64,000 nucleotides of DNA. It comes from Panonychus citri. Lineage: Eukaryota > Arthropoda > Arachnida > Trombidiformes > Tetranychidae. Every line of letters starts with the position of its first letter. Position 1 is the stretch's first letter. Below the pieces are notes generated by a model that saw nothing but the letters and a program-made list of their open reading frames with translations, was not told the DNA's origin and did no database searches. The stretch lies in assembly GCF_014898815.1 (NCBI RefSeq), contig NW_026515428.1:1054001-1118000 (forward strand), in the 5' to 3' direction. Shown here in pieces: positions 13,216 through 23,262 of this stretch. The translations under genes were made by a program, and so were the position numbers.

Positions 13216-14435
13216 TTAATGTTTTCTTTTTTTTGTCGGCCTATCGAAACATTGTTTCATTCCTCCAGCGATATTGGCAAATTTAGATGTTGAAACTGTT
13301 TCCGTTGCCCAAGGAGAATCAAATTTAGTCGTATCTTGATCAACCAGGTGAGTATATTTGGTCCTTCCAGAGCGACCGAAATTTTTGACCTGCATAATTT
13401 TCGGAAGGGTCGTCTTGTCGAACTGATCTTCTAACGTTGGTTCGGCGTAATTCCTCTTGAAAATGGTCTCCTCTTGGTCCATGTAAAAAGCACCACGATG
13501 ATAATATTTCTGTAGATATTTGTACTTCCCTTTTGACGCTTTATTGGTAATCACTTTGGGCCTTTTCTTCAATTCTTCTAGCCTTTCCTCTTCCGTTAGA
13601 TTCCTTAATCTCTCTACTTCGGCTTTTTCCTTCATTTCAGATTCTCTTTCTTCTTTGTCTCGTTTGATTCTTTTCAATTCTCTTACCTTCCATGCTTCAT
13701 ATTCAATCTCTTCATCTTCATCATCGTCATTACAAGCAGCCATTGACTCGATAAATTGTTCCTCTTCCTGTTTACTTTCCTCGACAATCTCTCTCTTTGT
13801 TTCATCTTCGATAATCCTTAAAGCTTCTCGTCTCCTCTCCTCTCGCTGTTTCTTTTCAATATCAATCGTTGATTCAATGTTTTCCTCTATTCGAGCCTCC
13901 CGATGCTTCTTGGAAATGAAAACAGGCTTCAATTGTGGACCAGTATCATCTTCGTCATCTGTATATTCCTCTTCGTCACTTTCATCATCATCATCGTCAT
14001 CGTCATCACTATCTCTATCTTCATCATTGTCTTCACTATCGCCATCCGAATCATCGTTGTCCAATAAATCTTCCTCTTCTCTAGCTCGCCTTCTAAGAAT
14101 AGCAGCATGACGATGTTCAACTTCATCTTCGTCTTCTTCCTCATCAGAATCAACGGTACGACGAGTAGGTGCTTAGAAAATGGAACAAAATCAAATCAAA
14201 AGAATATTAATCACAAACGAACAAGAAAAAAAAAGAATAAAGAATAACAATTCTTACCTTTTACTCTGTTGTTGACTGGAGATTTTTCCACTAATGTTAA
14301 TTTCTTGTCCAAATCAATTTCTTTCGCTGTAAATTGTTCAACTTGTTCTTCATCACTATCAGAAGATACATTACCAGCGTAGTGGGGAATTCTACCGGCA
14401 ACATATCGTCTAACTGTTTGTTTATTAGAAGACAT
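13216..14435 (-). CDS. MFAP1: Microfibrillar-associated protein 1 (spliceosomal)
   Basis: Two exons, 14258-14435 and 13216-14171, join with a split Ala codon to give 377 residues. MFAP1 is a nuclear component of the spliceosomal B complex that interacts with Prp38. Evidence is the family architecture: a short N-terminus, a long Glu/Arg/Lys-rich helical region with acidic runs of Asp/Glu at about residues 90-115, and the highly conserved C-terminal block with KYKYLQKYYHRGAFYMD, a DKTTLPKIMQVKNFG motif and the terminal GGMKQCFDRPTKKRKH. The first exon carries the usual RRYVAGRIPHYA start. Length is slightly shorter than the human protein (about 440). Identification is firm. Confidence 0.95.
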
Positions 14436-15197
14436 AATTAGAACAATTAAATTAAATCTAAAAGAGAAAAAAAATTTTCTTCTCAAAACAAAATCAAAAC
14501 AAAACAAGAAAATATCATATGATCTCTTTGTTTATGTTTCGGAACTCGAAAGTAACTCCATCTGGGGGTTGATAGAATTTCTGTTTTTCTCATTCATTGT
14601 TTTTCTCTGGTTCTTGTTGGTTGCAAAACAATAGTGACAATTAGAGTATCAACCTCAATTAACCATGAATTTGTTTAATCGCCTGTCAATGAACCTTGTC
14701 TTTATTCAAAATTGTTCCATTAATTAGAAAATCATTCTACTTGATTTGGTGTCAAGTGTCAATCTTTTTGGTTCTCTTCCTTTTTCTCTTTAAAATCACA
14801 ATTCCCGATGGTGATGACGAAGGTATAATATTCCCATTGATGGTTTTCTTTTTGTGCCTCTGTTAATATTTGTCTTTTTCTCTCTCTGTGTTATTGTTTT
14901 CATTTTTCTCTTTGTTTTGTTCTATTCTCTATTCTCTCTTTAACTACCTTCTTCTTTTGTCAATTCTCCTCTGAAATCTCTTTCCTTTTTTCTCTCTTGT
15001 GTTTCCCTTCTTCCTCTTCCTCTTATTCTTATTATGGTAAATTCTCTTCTTTTCTCGCCACCATTTTTGTTGATTCCATTTTCATATTAGTCTCAATTCC
15101 AATCATTTTCCTCTCTCTCTCTCTTTCTCTCTAATCTCCTTCTCTCAATTAACAAGTGGGTGGTTGTCATTCTGTCACAAATACGTTCACCTTTCTG
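14436..15197. other. Divergent promoter region of MFAP1 and the F-box gene
   Basis: Spacer between the MFAP1 start (minus) and the F-box gene start (plus). Strongly pyrimidine-rich on the plus strand (CTCTTT, TTCTC tracts), especially from 14750 to 15130. No exon or TATA box recognised. Confidence 0.5.
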
Positions 15198-16366
15198 ATG
15201 AAAGTTCAATCAGTATGTTTTTTCTTGTGCCTCTCAAATTAATCTCTTTCTCTTTTCATCTTATATCATCATTAGATCTTCAGAAGTAGTAACAGTGAAG
15301 AAGAAGCTCTGATCAATCGTAAACTACACAAAGAGCTACTACTTCGAATTTTCTCTTACCTCGATGTAATTTCGCTTTGCCGTTGTGCCCAAGTATCTAA
15401 GGTAATTATTTCAATTCCATTTTCGATATTATCATGTTCGACTTTCCTTCTTTCTTTCGTTCTTCGAATTTCTTTGTTTCGACATGTCTCTTTCTCTCTT
15501 TCTCTCTACCTCCCTCTAACTCTTTTCTTTGGACTGAAGATGAAAAGATTATCTATATATCAAATAATATTCTTCAAAAAAAAAATCTTTAATGGCGGAG
15601 GCGATTAATAGAATTTTCTTCATTCGGTCAATGGTCTTTTACTCATCCATTTCATACATTATGTTTTCCTTTCATTATCTTCTCTCTCATTCCCTCACGG
15701 TATTCATGTAATCATCTTGATCACCATTTTTCATTCAATTTCTATCATGTTTAAGAATCTTTATCCTCTTCTTTCCTCCATCATGATCATTGTTTCTCTA
15801 ATCTTTCTCCATTGTAACATAAAACGAAACTAGTATTGGAATATTTTGGCTCTCGATGGAAGTAACTGGCAGCAGGTTGACCTTTTCAATTTCCAAACTG
15901 ACATTGAAGGTCCAGTGGTCGAAAATATATCCTCAAGATGTGGAGGTTTCCTCAAGCAACTCAGCTTACGTGGTTGCAAAGCCGTCACCGATTCAGCTCT
16001 TCGTACCTTCGCTCATAATTGTAACAATATTGAAGATCTCAATCTCAATGATTGTAAATATCTCACTGATAGGTATTGTATTATTTTCCATCTTCATAAT
16101 CTTCATTAATTCTCTGATTATTTTCGAATAGAATTTTCTCCATCCCATTTTCTCTCTTCTCTACTTTCTCATGAATCTTTCTCTTCCATTTTTACTTCAG
16201 TTTCTTCACTGTCATTATCATGATTGTTAGTGATTAAGATCATCTCTCTTTTCATTATATTTCTCTCTTCTTTTTGGCTTTCTCTCTTTCTCTCTTCGTT
16301 CTTTGTTTCTTGTTTCTAGCATAAAGAAAAAGATAATCTTCATTTTATGTTTATTTTATCTCTCTC

Positions 16367-16403
<37 letters not shown>

Positions 16404-17497
16404 TCTTTTTGTTGTATCTCAGCACTTGTGCCAGCCTTAGTAAACACTGTTCAAAGTTGACCAGTTTGAACCTTGGTTCCTGTATAGAGATTACTGACCG
16501 ATCCTTAGAGGCTCTGGGCGAGGGCTGCCCTCACCTCGAGAAACTTGATATCTCTTATTGTGAAAAGGTTTCACCCTATGGGGTTACTTGTATTGCCGAA
16601 GGATGTCCAAAACTTCGTGCCTTTATCGCTATTTTATGTTACAATATCAACGATGAAGCTGTCACTCGACTTGCCAACCATTGTCATAATCTACAAGTAA
16701 TTAACTTGAAAGCTTGTTGTTTAATTACTGATGAAGCGATTATCAGTTTAGCGGAAAATTGTCGAGGTTTGATTTACGTTTGTTTATCCAATTGTAATCA
16801 TCTCACGGACAATTCACTGGTTGCCTTGGGTCAAAGATGTCCCAAAATACGAACTCTTGAAGTTGCCCGATGTTCCCATTTTACTGATATTGGTTATCAG
16901 GCATTGGCGAGAAATTGTCGTTCCTTGGAAAATGTTGACCTTGAGGAAAATACTCTCATTACCGATAATACCTTGGCCTATTTATCGATGGGATGTCCGA
17001 AGCTTCAAAAATTGGTAACTATTACAATCTCGTGTTCATTTCGATCGTGACTTTTTATTTTAATTGATCCGATTTTTTTTCGGTTTTTCGGTCATAAACA
17101 GAGTCTTTCTCATTGTGAACTGATCACAGATGATGGAATCCGCCATTTGAGCTCCAGTGCCTGTGCTTCTAATCACTTGACAGCTCTCGATTTGGATAAC
17201 TGTCCTCTAATCACTGACACTTCTCTAGATCATCTAAACACTTGTAATAAATTGCAAAGAATTGAACTCTACGACTGTCAGTTAATTACTCGAGCTGGAA
17301 TCCGTCGACTTAAGGTGAGTTTTTCTTTTTCCGAGTCATTTGGAAATTATCAACTAATTGTCTTCTTTTATCTCTTTTTCCAATAATAGAGCCATTTGCC
17401 TGATCTCAAAGTCCATGCCTACTTTGCCCCAACCACTCCACCACCTTCACAAGGAGTTGGAAGACAAAGATACTGTCGCTGTTGTGCAATCTTGTGA
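15198..17497 (+). CDS. FBXL20: F-box and leucine-rich repeat protein, FBXL2/FBXL20 type
   Basis: Six exons, 15198-15212, 15276-15401, 15834-16072, 16423-17014, 17102-17314 and 17390-17497, give 430 residues, close to the 436 of human FBXL20. It is the substrate-binding subunit of an SCF ubiquitin ligase. The F-box is at about residues 20-50 (LHKELLLRIFSYLDVISLCR), followed by about a dozen cysteine-containing leucine-rich repeats (for example CPKLRAFIAILCYNINDEAV). The tail is HAYFAPTTPPPSQGV followed by Arg/Cys residues and ending in CAIL. That is a CaaX box with Leu at the last position, predicting geranylgeranylation and membrane attachment, as in FBXL2. The first coding exon is only five codons (MKVQS); its exact choice is less sure than the rest. 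Confidence 0.93.
16371..16401. repeat. (CT)n microsatellite serving as polypyrimidine tract
   Basis: CT run ending 21 bases before the AG acceptor of the fourth F-box gene exon. Length variation here could affect splicing. Confidence 0.9.
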
Positions 17498-17703
17498 CTA
17501 AAACTGAAACAGTGTTTCTGTTGCTAAAAAAGAAACAAAATCATTGAAATCATCAACAAAAACTATCAAAATATCAATGTAACTTTTTGTACTGCGTCTA
17601 ACCCTTGATCCAATTGTTAAATTGATCACAAACTTTCATCAAGTCTTAACCATTATTTCTTGGAGTTCAAGATTTAAATGATTTAAATTATCATAAATAT
17701 TAT

Positions 17704-17907
17704 TTACAATAAATGAACAACATTTGGAGATGATCCAGTTTTACCAGCATTTGATAATTTTCCCAATTCATCAGCAATTTGAGATAAATTCAAAGGTCCC
17801 AATTTAATATCAGTCGATTGTGATGAAAATGATGACGATCCTGATGAGCTTGATGACACAGAGGAAGATATTGATGCTCTCGATGACCAGAATATATTAT
17901 AATCCAT
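17704..17907 (-). CDS. Small Ser-rich protein of unknown function
   Basis: A 67-residue frame from ATG at 17907; an upstream in-frame ATG at 17988 would give 94 residues with a hydrophobic stretch. The first half is a Ser-rich segment; the second half (DIKLGPLNLSQIADELGKL, then NAGKTGSSPNVVHLL) looks like a conserved amphipathic helix and tail. I do not recognise the family. It is convergent with the F-box gene: its stop overlaps the plus-strand AATAAA at 17708-17713. About 170-210 bases upstream of its start is a TATCGATA-rich block resembling the repeats near the Siva-like and MTIF2 genes, which supports a real promoter and a real gene. Confidence 0.5.
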   Translation of the reverse strand: MDYNIFWSSRASISSSVSSSSSGSSSFSSQSTDIKLGPLNLSQIADELGKLSNAGKTGSSPNVVHLL

Positions 17908-18604
17908 TGTACGATGTTTCGTCGTAACAATAAATAACAAGAATTTAAATGAACAAGCTGAGATTGAATAACAATCAGGAAGAAACAAGAAAACGAAAAT
18001 TTCGTTACGAAATGTTTGCTGATCAGGTGGTAGAAAAGAAAGTAAACAAAAAGAAAAGCGCGAAACTTGAGATCTTAGATATAAGAATATCGATAATCGT
18101 AAGTATCGATACTCGATTTTTTCGTTCTAATTTTTTTAATTGTTTCGATTTACAATTTGTAATCTAGTTGACAATTTAATTGGTTGGCTATTTTTTTTAG
18201 TTGGATGGATGAGGATTTGTTTTGTATTGGTTTTCCTAGATAATCAATTGGGTTGAGGAACAAAGGAAAGTCTTTGATGAGAGAAAATTGTTTTTAAATG
18301 TGTGTTGATGTTGTCATCTTGATTTCAACAAATTAACTTGATTGTGAAGTGATTGATTTGATTAGTGAATCATTTTAGTAACAGGCTTTTGTGATAATTG
18401 ATTTTCCATTCATGTAAATATAATAGACAATTGATTACGATGAGAAATAGATGATTGAAGTTTGTTTTTTCTGCTTATTTTGAAGTAGAATCCACAACAA
18501 TTCTAACAATTGGGAGCTTGGAAGGATTGTTTAAGTTGATTAAGATGATGATGAGAATCTGTTTGATGAGATACGAAATTAAATTTGATTTGTTAATCAA
18601 AACT
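17908..18604. other. Upstream region of the small gene and 3' side of the Siva-like gene
   Basis: Holds the TATCGATA-rich block at 18081-18115 and AT-rich DNA. An open frame from 17949 on the plus strand (MNKLRLNNNQEETRKRKF at its start) runs through that block but has no support. Confidence 0.45.
18081..18115 (-). promoter_or_regulatory. Diverged inverted copy of the CGATA-rich promoter element
   Basis: Contains AATATCGATAATCG and the 10-base palindrome GTATCGATAC. Read on the minus strand it aligns, with a few one-base gaps, to the central part of the two direct repeats at 19170-19249 and 19947-20025. TATCGATA is the classical DRE (DREF-binding) core and CGATA is the BEAF-32 core in Drosophila; whether mites use such factors here is inference. 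Confidence 0.5.
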
Positions 18605-19102
18605 TTAAAAGCAAGAAAGACATCGACCCAAATCTCCGACCGGTGAATAAACGTTAACAGCACAAAAAGAGCAGAACTGATTTTTACATTGACCACAATT
18701 AATTAAACACGAATCACATATTGAGTGTTCACAGAAATTACATCTAATTGTAGAATCAGGTTTAAGAATTAATTTCTTTTTACAAATACGACATTTAACA
18801 TCTTTATTGTTCTCCAAAGAATCCGAACAATTGACTGATGATGGTGACCATAGTTTCTTTGCTCCTTCACGAAGAATTAAACTTAAGGTAGAGACTTTGA
18901 TAGAAAAGAACAAAAATTCAAAATTAATCAGTTAAAAAAGCAAATTAGATGACAATTAAATTAGTAAATCAAAATGAGAAAATAAAAACATTAAACCAAA
19001 TCCAAAAGTCTTACCTGATTTTAAGGGAATTAAATTCTGATTTGTACACATTCTTTTGATTGTTAAATCACCATCATCATCTAAATATTTTCGTTTAACC
19101 AT
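18605..19102 (-). CDS. SIVA1: Siva-like cysteine-rich zinc-binding protein
   Basis: Two exons, 19015-19102 and 18605-18894, joined by a split Val codon, give 125 residues. The N-terminus (MVKRKYL) and a middle REGAKKLWSP segment are followed by a C-terminal half made of CxxC pairs: CRIC, CNFC, CDSC, CGQC, CSFC and CLSC. This matches the zinc-binding C-terminal half of the apoptosis-regulatory protein Siva, which in vertebrates binds CD27 family death-receptor tails. Human SIVA1 has 175 residues, so this is a short form lacking much of the middle. Another small CxxC zinc protein is possible. Divergently arranged with MTIF2, 1 kb away. Confidence 0.6.
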
Positions 19103-19169
19103 AATTGTCAAAACAAATTACAATTTAATTACAATTAAACAAAAAAAATCGTTCAAAGTGTTGATTAAA

Positions 19170-19249
19170 TTTTCAGAATTTTTTTCTCCAAAACAACTGA
19201 TTGATATTCGATACCGAGTATCAGATATTCGGGTATCCGATATTCTCAT
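19170..19249 (+). repeat. Left copy of ~80-bp direct repeat flanking the engrailed fragment
   Basis: 80 bases starting TTTTCAGAA and ending GATATTCTCAT. It matches 19947-20025 with one indel in the T/C tract and one substitution (TTCGGGTATC versus TTCGCGTATC). It contains GATACCGAGTATC, a short inverted repeat, and several CGATA/TATC words. It lies about 70 bases upstream of the Siva-like start codon. Confidence 0.95.
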
Positions 19250-19258
19250 TTGATTGGA

Positions 19259-19909
19259 TTGTGACAGTGAAAGTGACCAACATTTCAAAAAAAGTCGAAC
19301 CTCGTTCAATAATAATGAGCGGGATGATGATTCCGTGTGCTCAACCATCGCCAGGTAACCTCACCCACCTCAGCAATTGTTAATAACTCAAATTTACCTG
19401 CATGGATTTACTGTACAAGATACTCGGATAGACCTTCATCAGGTAATGGTAATAATAATTGAATTTAGTTTAGGTGATCATCTCTTGGTGTTATCATTTA
19501 GTGAATTGAAAGTATTTAATATTCAACTGATAATTACCTGTGCCTTTGAATATACCAGTTGAAACTAATTTTCTCTTTATGTTTTACTTTCTCGTAAAGG
19601 TCCAAGATCGAGAAAATTAAGAAAAAAGGACAAAAAAGCCGACGAGAAAAGGCCTCGAACAGCGTTCACAGCCGAGCAATTAGCGCGATTGAAGCAAGAA
19701 TTCAATGATAACAAGTAAGTAACAATTGAAACAATTTGTTTTTCCTCTTTTCTTGTTAATCTCTAAATCATCGAAACTAATTGTCAATTGATTGTCTTTC
19801 TTTCTCCATCCTTTGATGACAATTGTGTTACAGATATTTAAATGATAAACGTCGTCAAGCATTGGCACGAGATCTTAAGCTAAATGAATCTCAGATTAAA
19901 ATTTGCTAG
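19259..19909 (+). pseudogene. en: Truncated engrailed-class homeobox gene fragment
   Basis: Coding-like blocks in order: 19259-19354 (SESDQHFKKSRTSF, Asn/Asp-rich), 19355-19442 with LPAWIYCTRYSDRPSSG, 19600-19714 with KRPRTAFTAEQLARLKQEF, and 19834-19909 with YLNDKRRQALARDLKLNESQ. These are the EH3-type motif and homeodomain of engrailed, a segment-polarity transcription factor. Introns are kept at the family positions (after SSG and within the homeodomain before Tyr-Leu), so this is a DNA-level copy, not a retrocopy. It breaks at QIKI followed by Cys and a stop, where the family has QIKIWFQNKRAK, so the DNA-recognition helix is lost. A one-base frame break lies between the first two blocks, and no N-terminus is present. 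I call it a pseudogene; truncation could only be disproved by an unseen downstream exon. Confidence 0.85.
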
Positions 19910-19946
19910 TTCCCTGTTTTATCTAAATTAAAATTTAATCATTAGA

Positions 19947-20025
19947 TTTTCAGAATTTTTTTTCCAAAACAACTGATTGATATTCGATACCGAGTATCAG
20001 ATATTCGCGTATCCGATATTCTCAT
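19947..20025 (+). repeat. Right copy of ~80-bp direct repeat flanking the engrailed fragment
   Basis: 79 bases, same orientation as 19170-19249 and about 97% identical. It ends 80 bases before the MTIF2 start codon. The sequences outside the two copies are unrelated, so the repeat boundaries are sharp. Confidence 0.95.
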
Positions 20026-20105
20026 GTGTTGTTTTTGTTTTTATTTTAATTTGGTGATTTAATTTACTTTTTTTTCCTTGTTGATTAATATGTAATCTTT
20101 GTAAA

Positions 20106-22442
20106 ATGATTAAATCATCTAGATTGTTAATTAGACCATTAGGTTGGAAGATTAGACCTGAAAGTGTTCAAAGTAAACTAAATTGTCAATGTAATTTGTC
20201 ATCAATTTTATTGTCACCATTTGGTTACCGGTTTCTTCATTCATCTAAATTGTTAAATGTTAAATTGTCTTCGAATTGGTTTTCATCGTCATCTAAATCA
20301 AAATATGAAAATAATCCTAATTTAAAGAAGAAAACTCGTGTTATTGAAATTTGGCAAGGAATGAAACCTAAAGATTTAGCTGAAGCAATTGGATTAACTG
20401 TTGATCAAGTTTATGAGCTGATGAATTTGTCAAACATTAAATGGATTAATTCAATTGAAGATATTAAAATTATGTTGGCTAAGCTTAATTATCGGTTTAC
20501 TATTGTTAAAGCTCCAACGATTGACCTTGAACCTGAAGAAGAGAATATTCTATCTACTATTGAGAGATTAAAATCACCTAATGGTAAAGATTTTAAACCA
20601 AGACCACCGATTGTTACAATTATGGGTCATGTTGATCATGGAAAGACAACTTTATTAGATTCACTGAGGAAAAGTCAAATTGTTCAGTCAGAATTTGGTG
20701 GAATCACTCAACACATTGGTGCTTTTGCAGTTTCTTTGGGTGAGTTGTGAAAACTTTTCTCGAAAATCTTTTCCTTTCCTCAATCGTTACATTTGCATTT
20801 CCATAAACACAATCAAATATCATTTTGTTTTAATTTCTTTGCTCTTACCTTGCTGATTATCAATTCAGACGATGGTGTTACCAGAATCAATCAATACGAT
20901 CCAACGATGGTGAAAAAAATAGTGACCTTTTTGGATACTCCTGGACACGCAGCGTTTTCATCCATGCGACAAAGAGGTGCTAACGCGACCGACATTGTGG
21001 TCTTAGTGGTTGCCGCTGATGATGGAGTAATGGAGCAAACAATTGAATCAATTAAATATGCTCAAAATGCCGATGTACCGATAATCGTGGCCGTTAATAA
21101 GATTGATAAAGTAGATGATGTTGATGCTACTTTGAAAAGAATTCGTATTGAACTAAATGTTCATGGTATTTTAACTGAAGCCGATGGAGGGGATTGTCAA
21201 GTTGTCACAATTTCTGCTCTTAAAGGTGAAGGATTAAGAGAATTGAAAGAGGCCATTTTAGCGCTCGCCGAAACCTTGGAATTGTCATCACCTTATGATG
21301 GCGGTGTTTATGGTACTGTCATCGAGTCTCGAATTGATCCACATCGAGGTAAAACGGCGACAATTCTAATCAAACAAGGAACGCTAACCAAAGGGTCTTA
21401 CATTTTGGCCGGTGAATTAAGTTATTGTAGAGTTCGAGCCATGTTTGACGAGCAAACTCGACCCTTACCGAATACTAGTCCCGGTTTTGCGAGTCAAGTA
21501 ATCGGGTGGAGGGAAGATGATCTACCCGAAGCGGGCGATACTGTCCATCAATTTCCCGATGAAAAGTCACTTCGAGAAGTAATTAAAAAAGCCAAGTCTC
21601 TTCAAAGTAAACAGAAAGCCTTTTATGACGCTGCCGCTGCGGCCGAAAAAAATGCCCTAGAACGAGATTCTTATGTGGAAAAACGTAAGGCCAACCTAGA
21701 GGCCAAAATACCCTTTTGGTACACCAAATATAAAGGTCCAAAAGTGAAAACTTTCATCGACGATCCCGATGAACCATTTAAAATACGATTATGTATAAAA
21801 GCCGATGTTCATGGAAGCACCGAAGTGCTATTAGATGTTATCGATAGTTATCCAAATGATTCGAGTAAAGTTAAACTTGACCTGATTCATTATGGTGTTG
21901 GTACCGTTACCGAAAACGACATTGAACTTGCCTCGTGTTTCAAAAACTCGGTCATCTATGCATTTAATGTTCCACTTTCGAGTAAAATTTTTAACCTTGC
22001 CAAAGAATCGGGGGTTAAAATTAAATCTTTCAATGTAATTTATCATTTTGTCGATGATTTAATCAAATCAATTAGTGATCTTATACCCGAACAAGATGCT
22101 GAAGTTTTAATTGGTGAAGCTTTGGTTCAGAAACAATTTCTTATTGATGAGAAACGCCGTTCGATACCAGTGGCCGGTTGTCGTTGTACCAAAGGTCCAA
22201 TTTTAAAGGAAAATTGTTTTTATAAAATTGTTCGTGATAATAAAACAATCGTAACTGGATTAACACTTTCACAAATGAAACACCTTAAAGAAGATGTTAA
22301 AACAATCGAGGTTAATTTTGAATGTGGACTCAAATTTTCCAATTTACCGGAAAATTTTAATTTCCAACCATCGGACATTTTAATTTGTTATAAATTGAAA
22401 AAAGTTAAACCAACATGTAAATGGCGACCCCCTGGTTTCTAG
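20106..22442 (+). CDS. MTIF2: Mitochondrial translation initiation factor 2
   Basis: Two exons, 20106-20739 and 20869-22442, joined by a split Asp codon, give 735 residues (human 727). It is the GTPase that brings fMet-tRNA to the mitochondrial small subunit. The start is basic and Ser/Arg-rich (MIKSSRLLIRPLGW), typical of a mitochondrial targeting peptide. All G motifs are visible: GHVDHGKT, GGITQHIGA, DTPGHAAF, NKID and SALKG. They are followed by the IF-2 domain 2 (SRIDPHRGKTATILIKQGTL) and the C-terminal domains including IKADVHGSTEVL. A likely poly(A) signal AATAAA is at 22621-22626. Its promoter carries one copy of the duplicated CGATA-rich repeat. Confidence 0.96.
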
Positions 22443-23262
22443 TCTCAAACAATTAGCTAATCATTACAACAATTAACTCAGCCAATTGGATTTTCTATTC
22501 ACATATGGATTTCTAATTATTTTTAGAGTAAAATTTGTACAAATAGACAAACATTATTACAATTAAATCTGAAACAATTTTCCAAGTTAATTATCAATTC
22601 GTTAACTTAACATCGTTAATAATAAAGCACTCGGCATAAGTATCAATTGATTAAATTAATCGTCATCACAATTAGTAAAACAATTTAAAACGCATCAACA
22701 ATAAGCACAAACAAAAATCAGCAATCATTTTGTTTCAATCAAAAGTACCATTTGAAGTGATTAAAAATTAATTATCTGAACAACCATAAACAATTTGTTA
22801 CCACAAGTAAATCCTCGAGTTAATTACTTAATTAATTGTATTGACCAATAGATGAGTTTCTTGACCACTAGAAATATTTATCACTTGATTGTCTTCACAG
22901 GGTATCAGTCAAAAAATTGATTCGATCTGAATTAAAAAACGTTAACTTCACACAGAAACTGAATTGCAAATAAAAACACTCAAAATTTCATCATCAATCA
23001 ATTAGAAAAGCAATTAACTTAATCGTATTTTTTTTCACCGAGTGGAAAGATAAGCCAGTAGATGTCGCTACTTATGTTCTTTTTGTTTTTTCAGTTAAAT
23101 TAATTCAAATGTTCATTTTGTTTCTGTGTTTAAATTACTCATTGTGAACGTTTTTAGCTTTTTAATTTATAAGAGAATTTATTTAATTATTTACTAATTG
23201 TGATTTCTAATTAATCTATTCAACTATTAAGGTTAATTAATAATCGAAATCATTTTAAAATC
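22443..23262. other. MTIF2 3' UTR and Cdk1 promoter region
   Basis: AT-rich; AATAAA at 22621 fits the MTIF2 3' end. A GC-richer word GATGTCGCTAC lies at 23061-23071, about 190 bases before the Cdk1 start. No exon seen. Confidence 0.5.
23061..23071 (+). promoter_or_regulatory. GATGTCGCTAC promoter-proximal word
   Basis: Differs at one base from the reverse complement of GTAGCGCCATC at 43628-43638, upstream of the tetraspanin gene. A related GATGGCGGTAAC is at 12169-12180. The word resembles Drosophila CTCF (AGATGGCGC) and YY1 (ATGGCGG) cores. Function is inferred only. Confidence 0.3.

Noticed and set aside
13520..14110. Long Ser-rich open frame opposite MFAP1
   Set aside because: It is the reverse complement of the Asp/Glu-rich MFAP1 exon; the Ser runs only mirror GAT/GAA codons.
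17949..18167. Plus-strand frame of 72 codons upstream of the small minus-strand gene
   Set aside because: It runs into the TATCGATA promoter-like block and AT-rich DNA, and the end looks random. Only the first Lys/Arg-rich part resembles coding sequence.
19331..19383. A start codon (ATGAGCGGGATG) for a complete short engrailed protein
   Set aside because: This ATG frame ends in a stop before the LPAWIYC block and is not in frame with it; the coding-like Ser/Asp frame upstream differs by one base from the EH3 frame, which fits a decayed fragment better.
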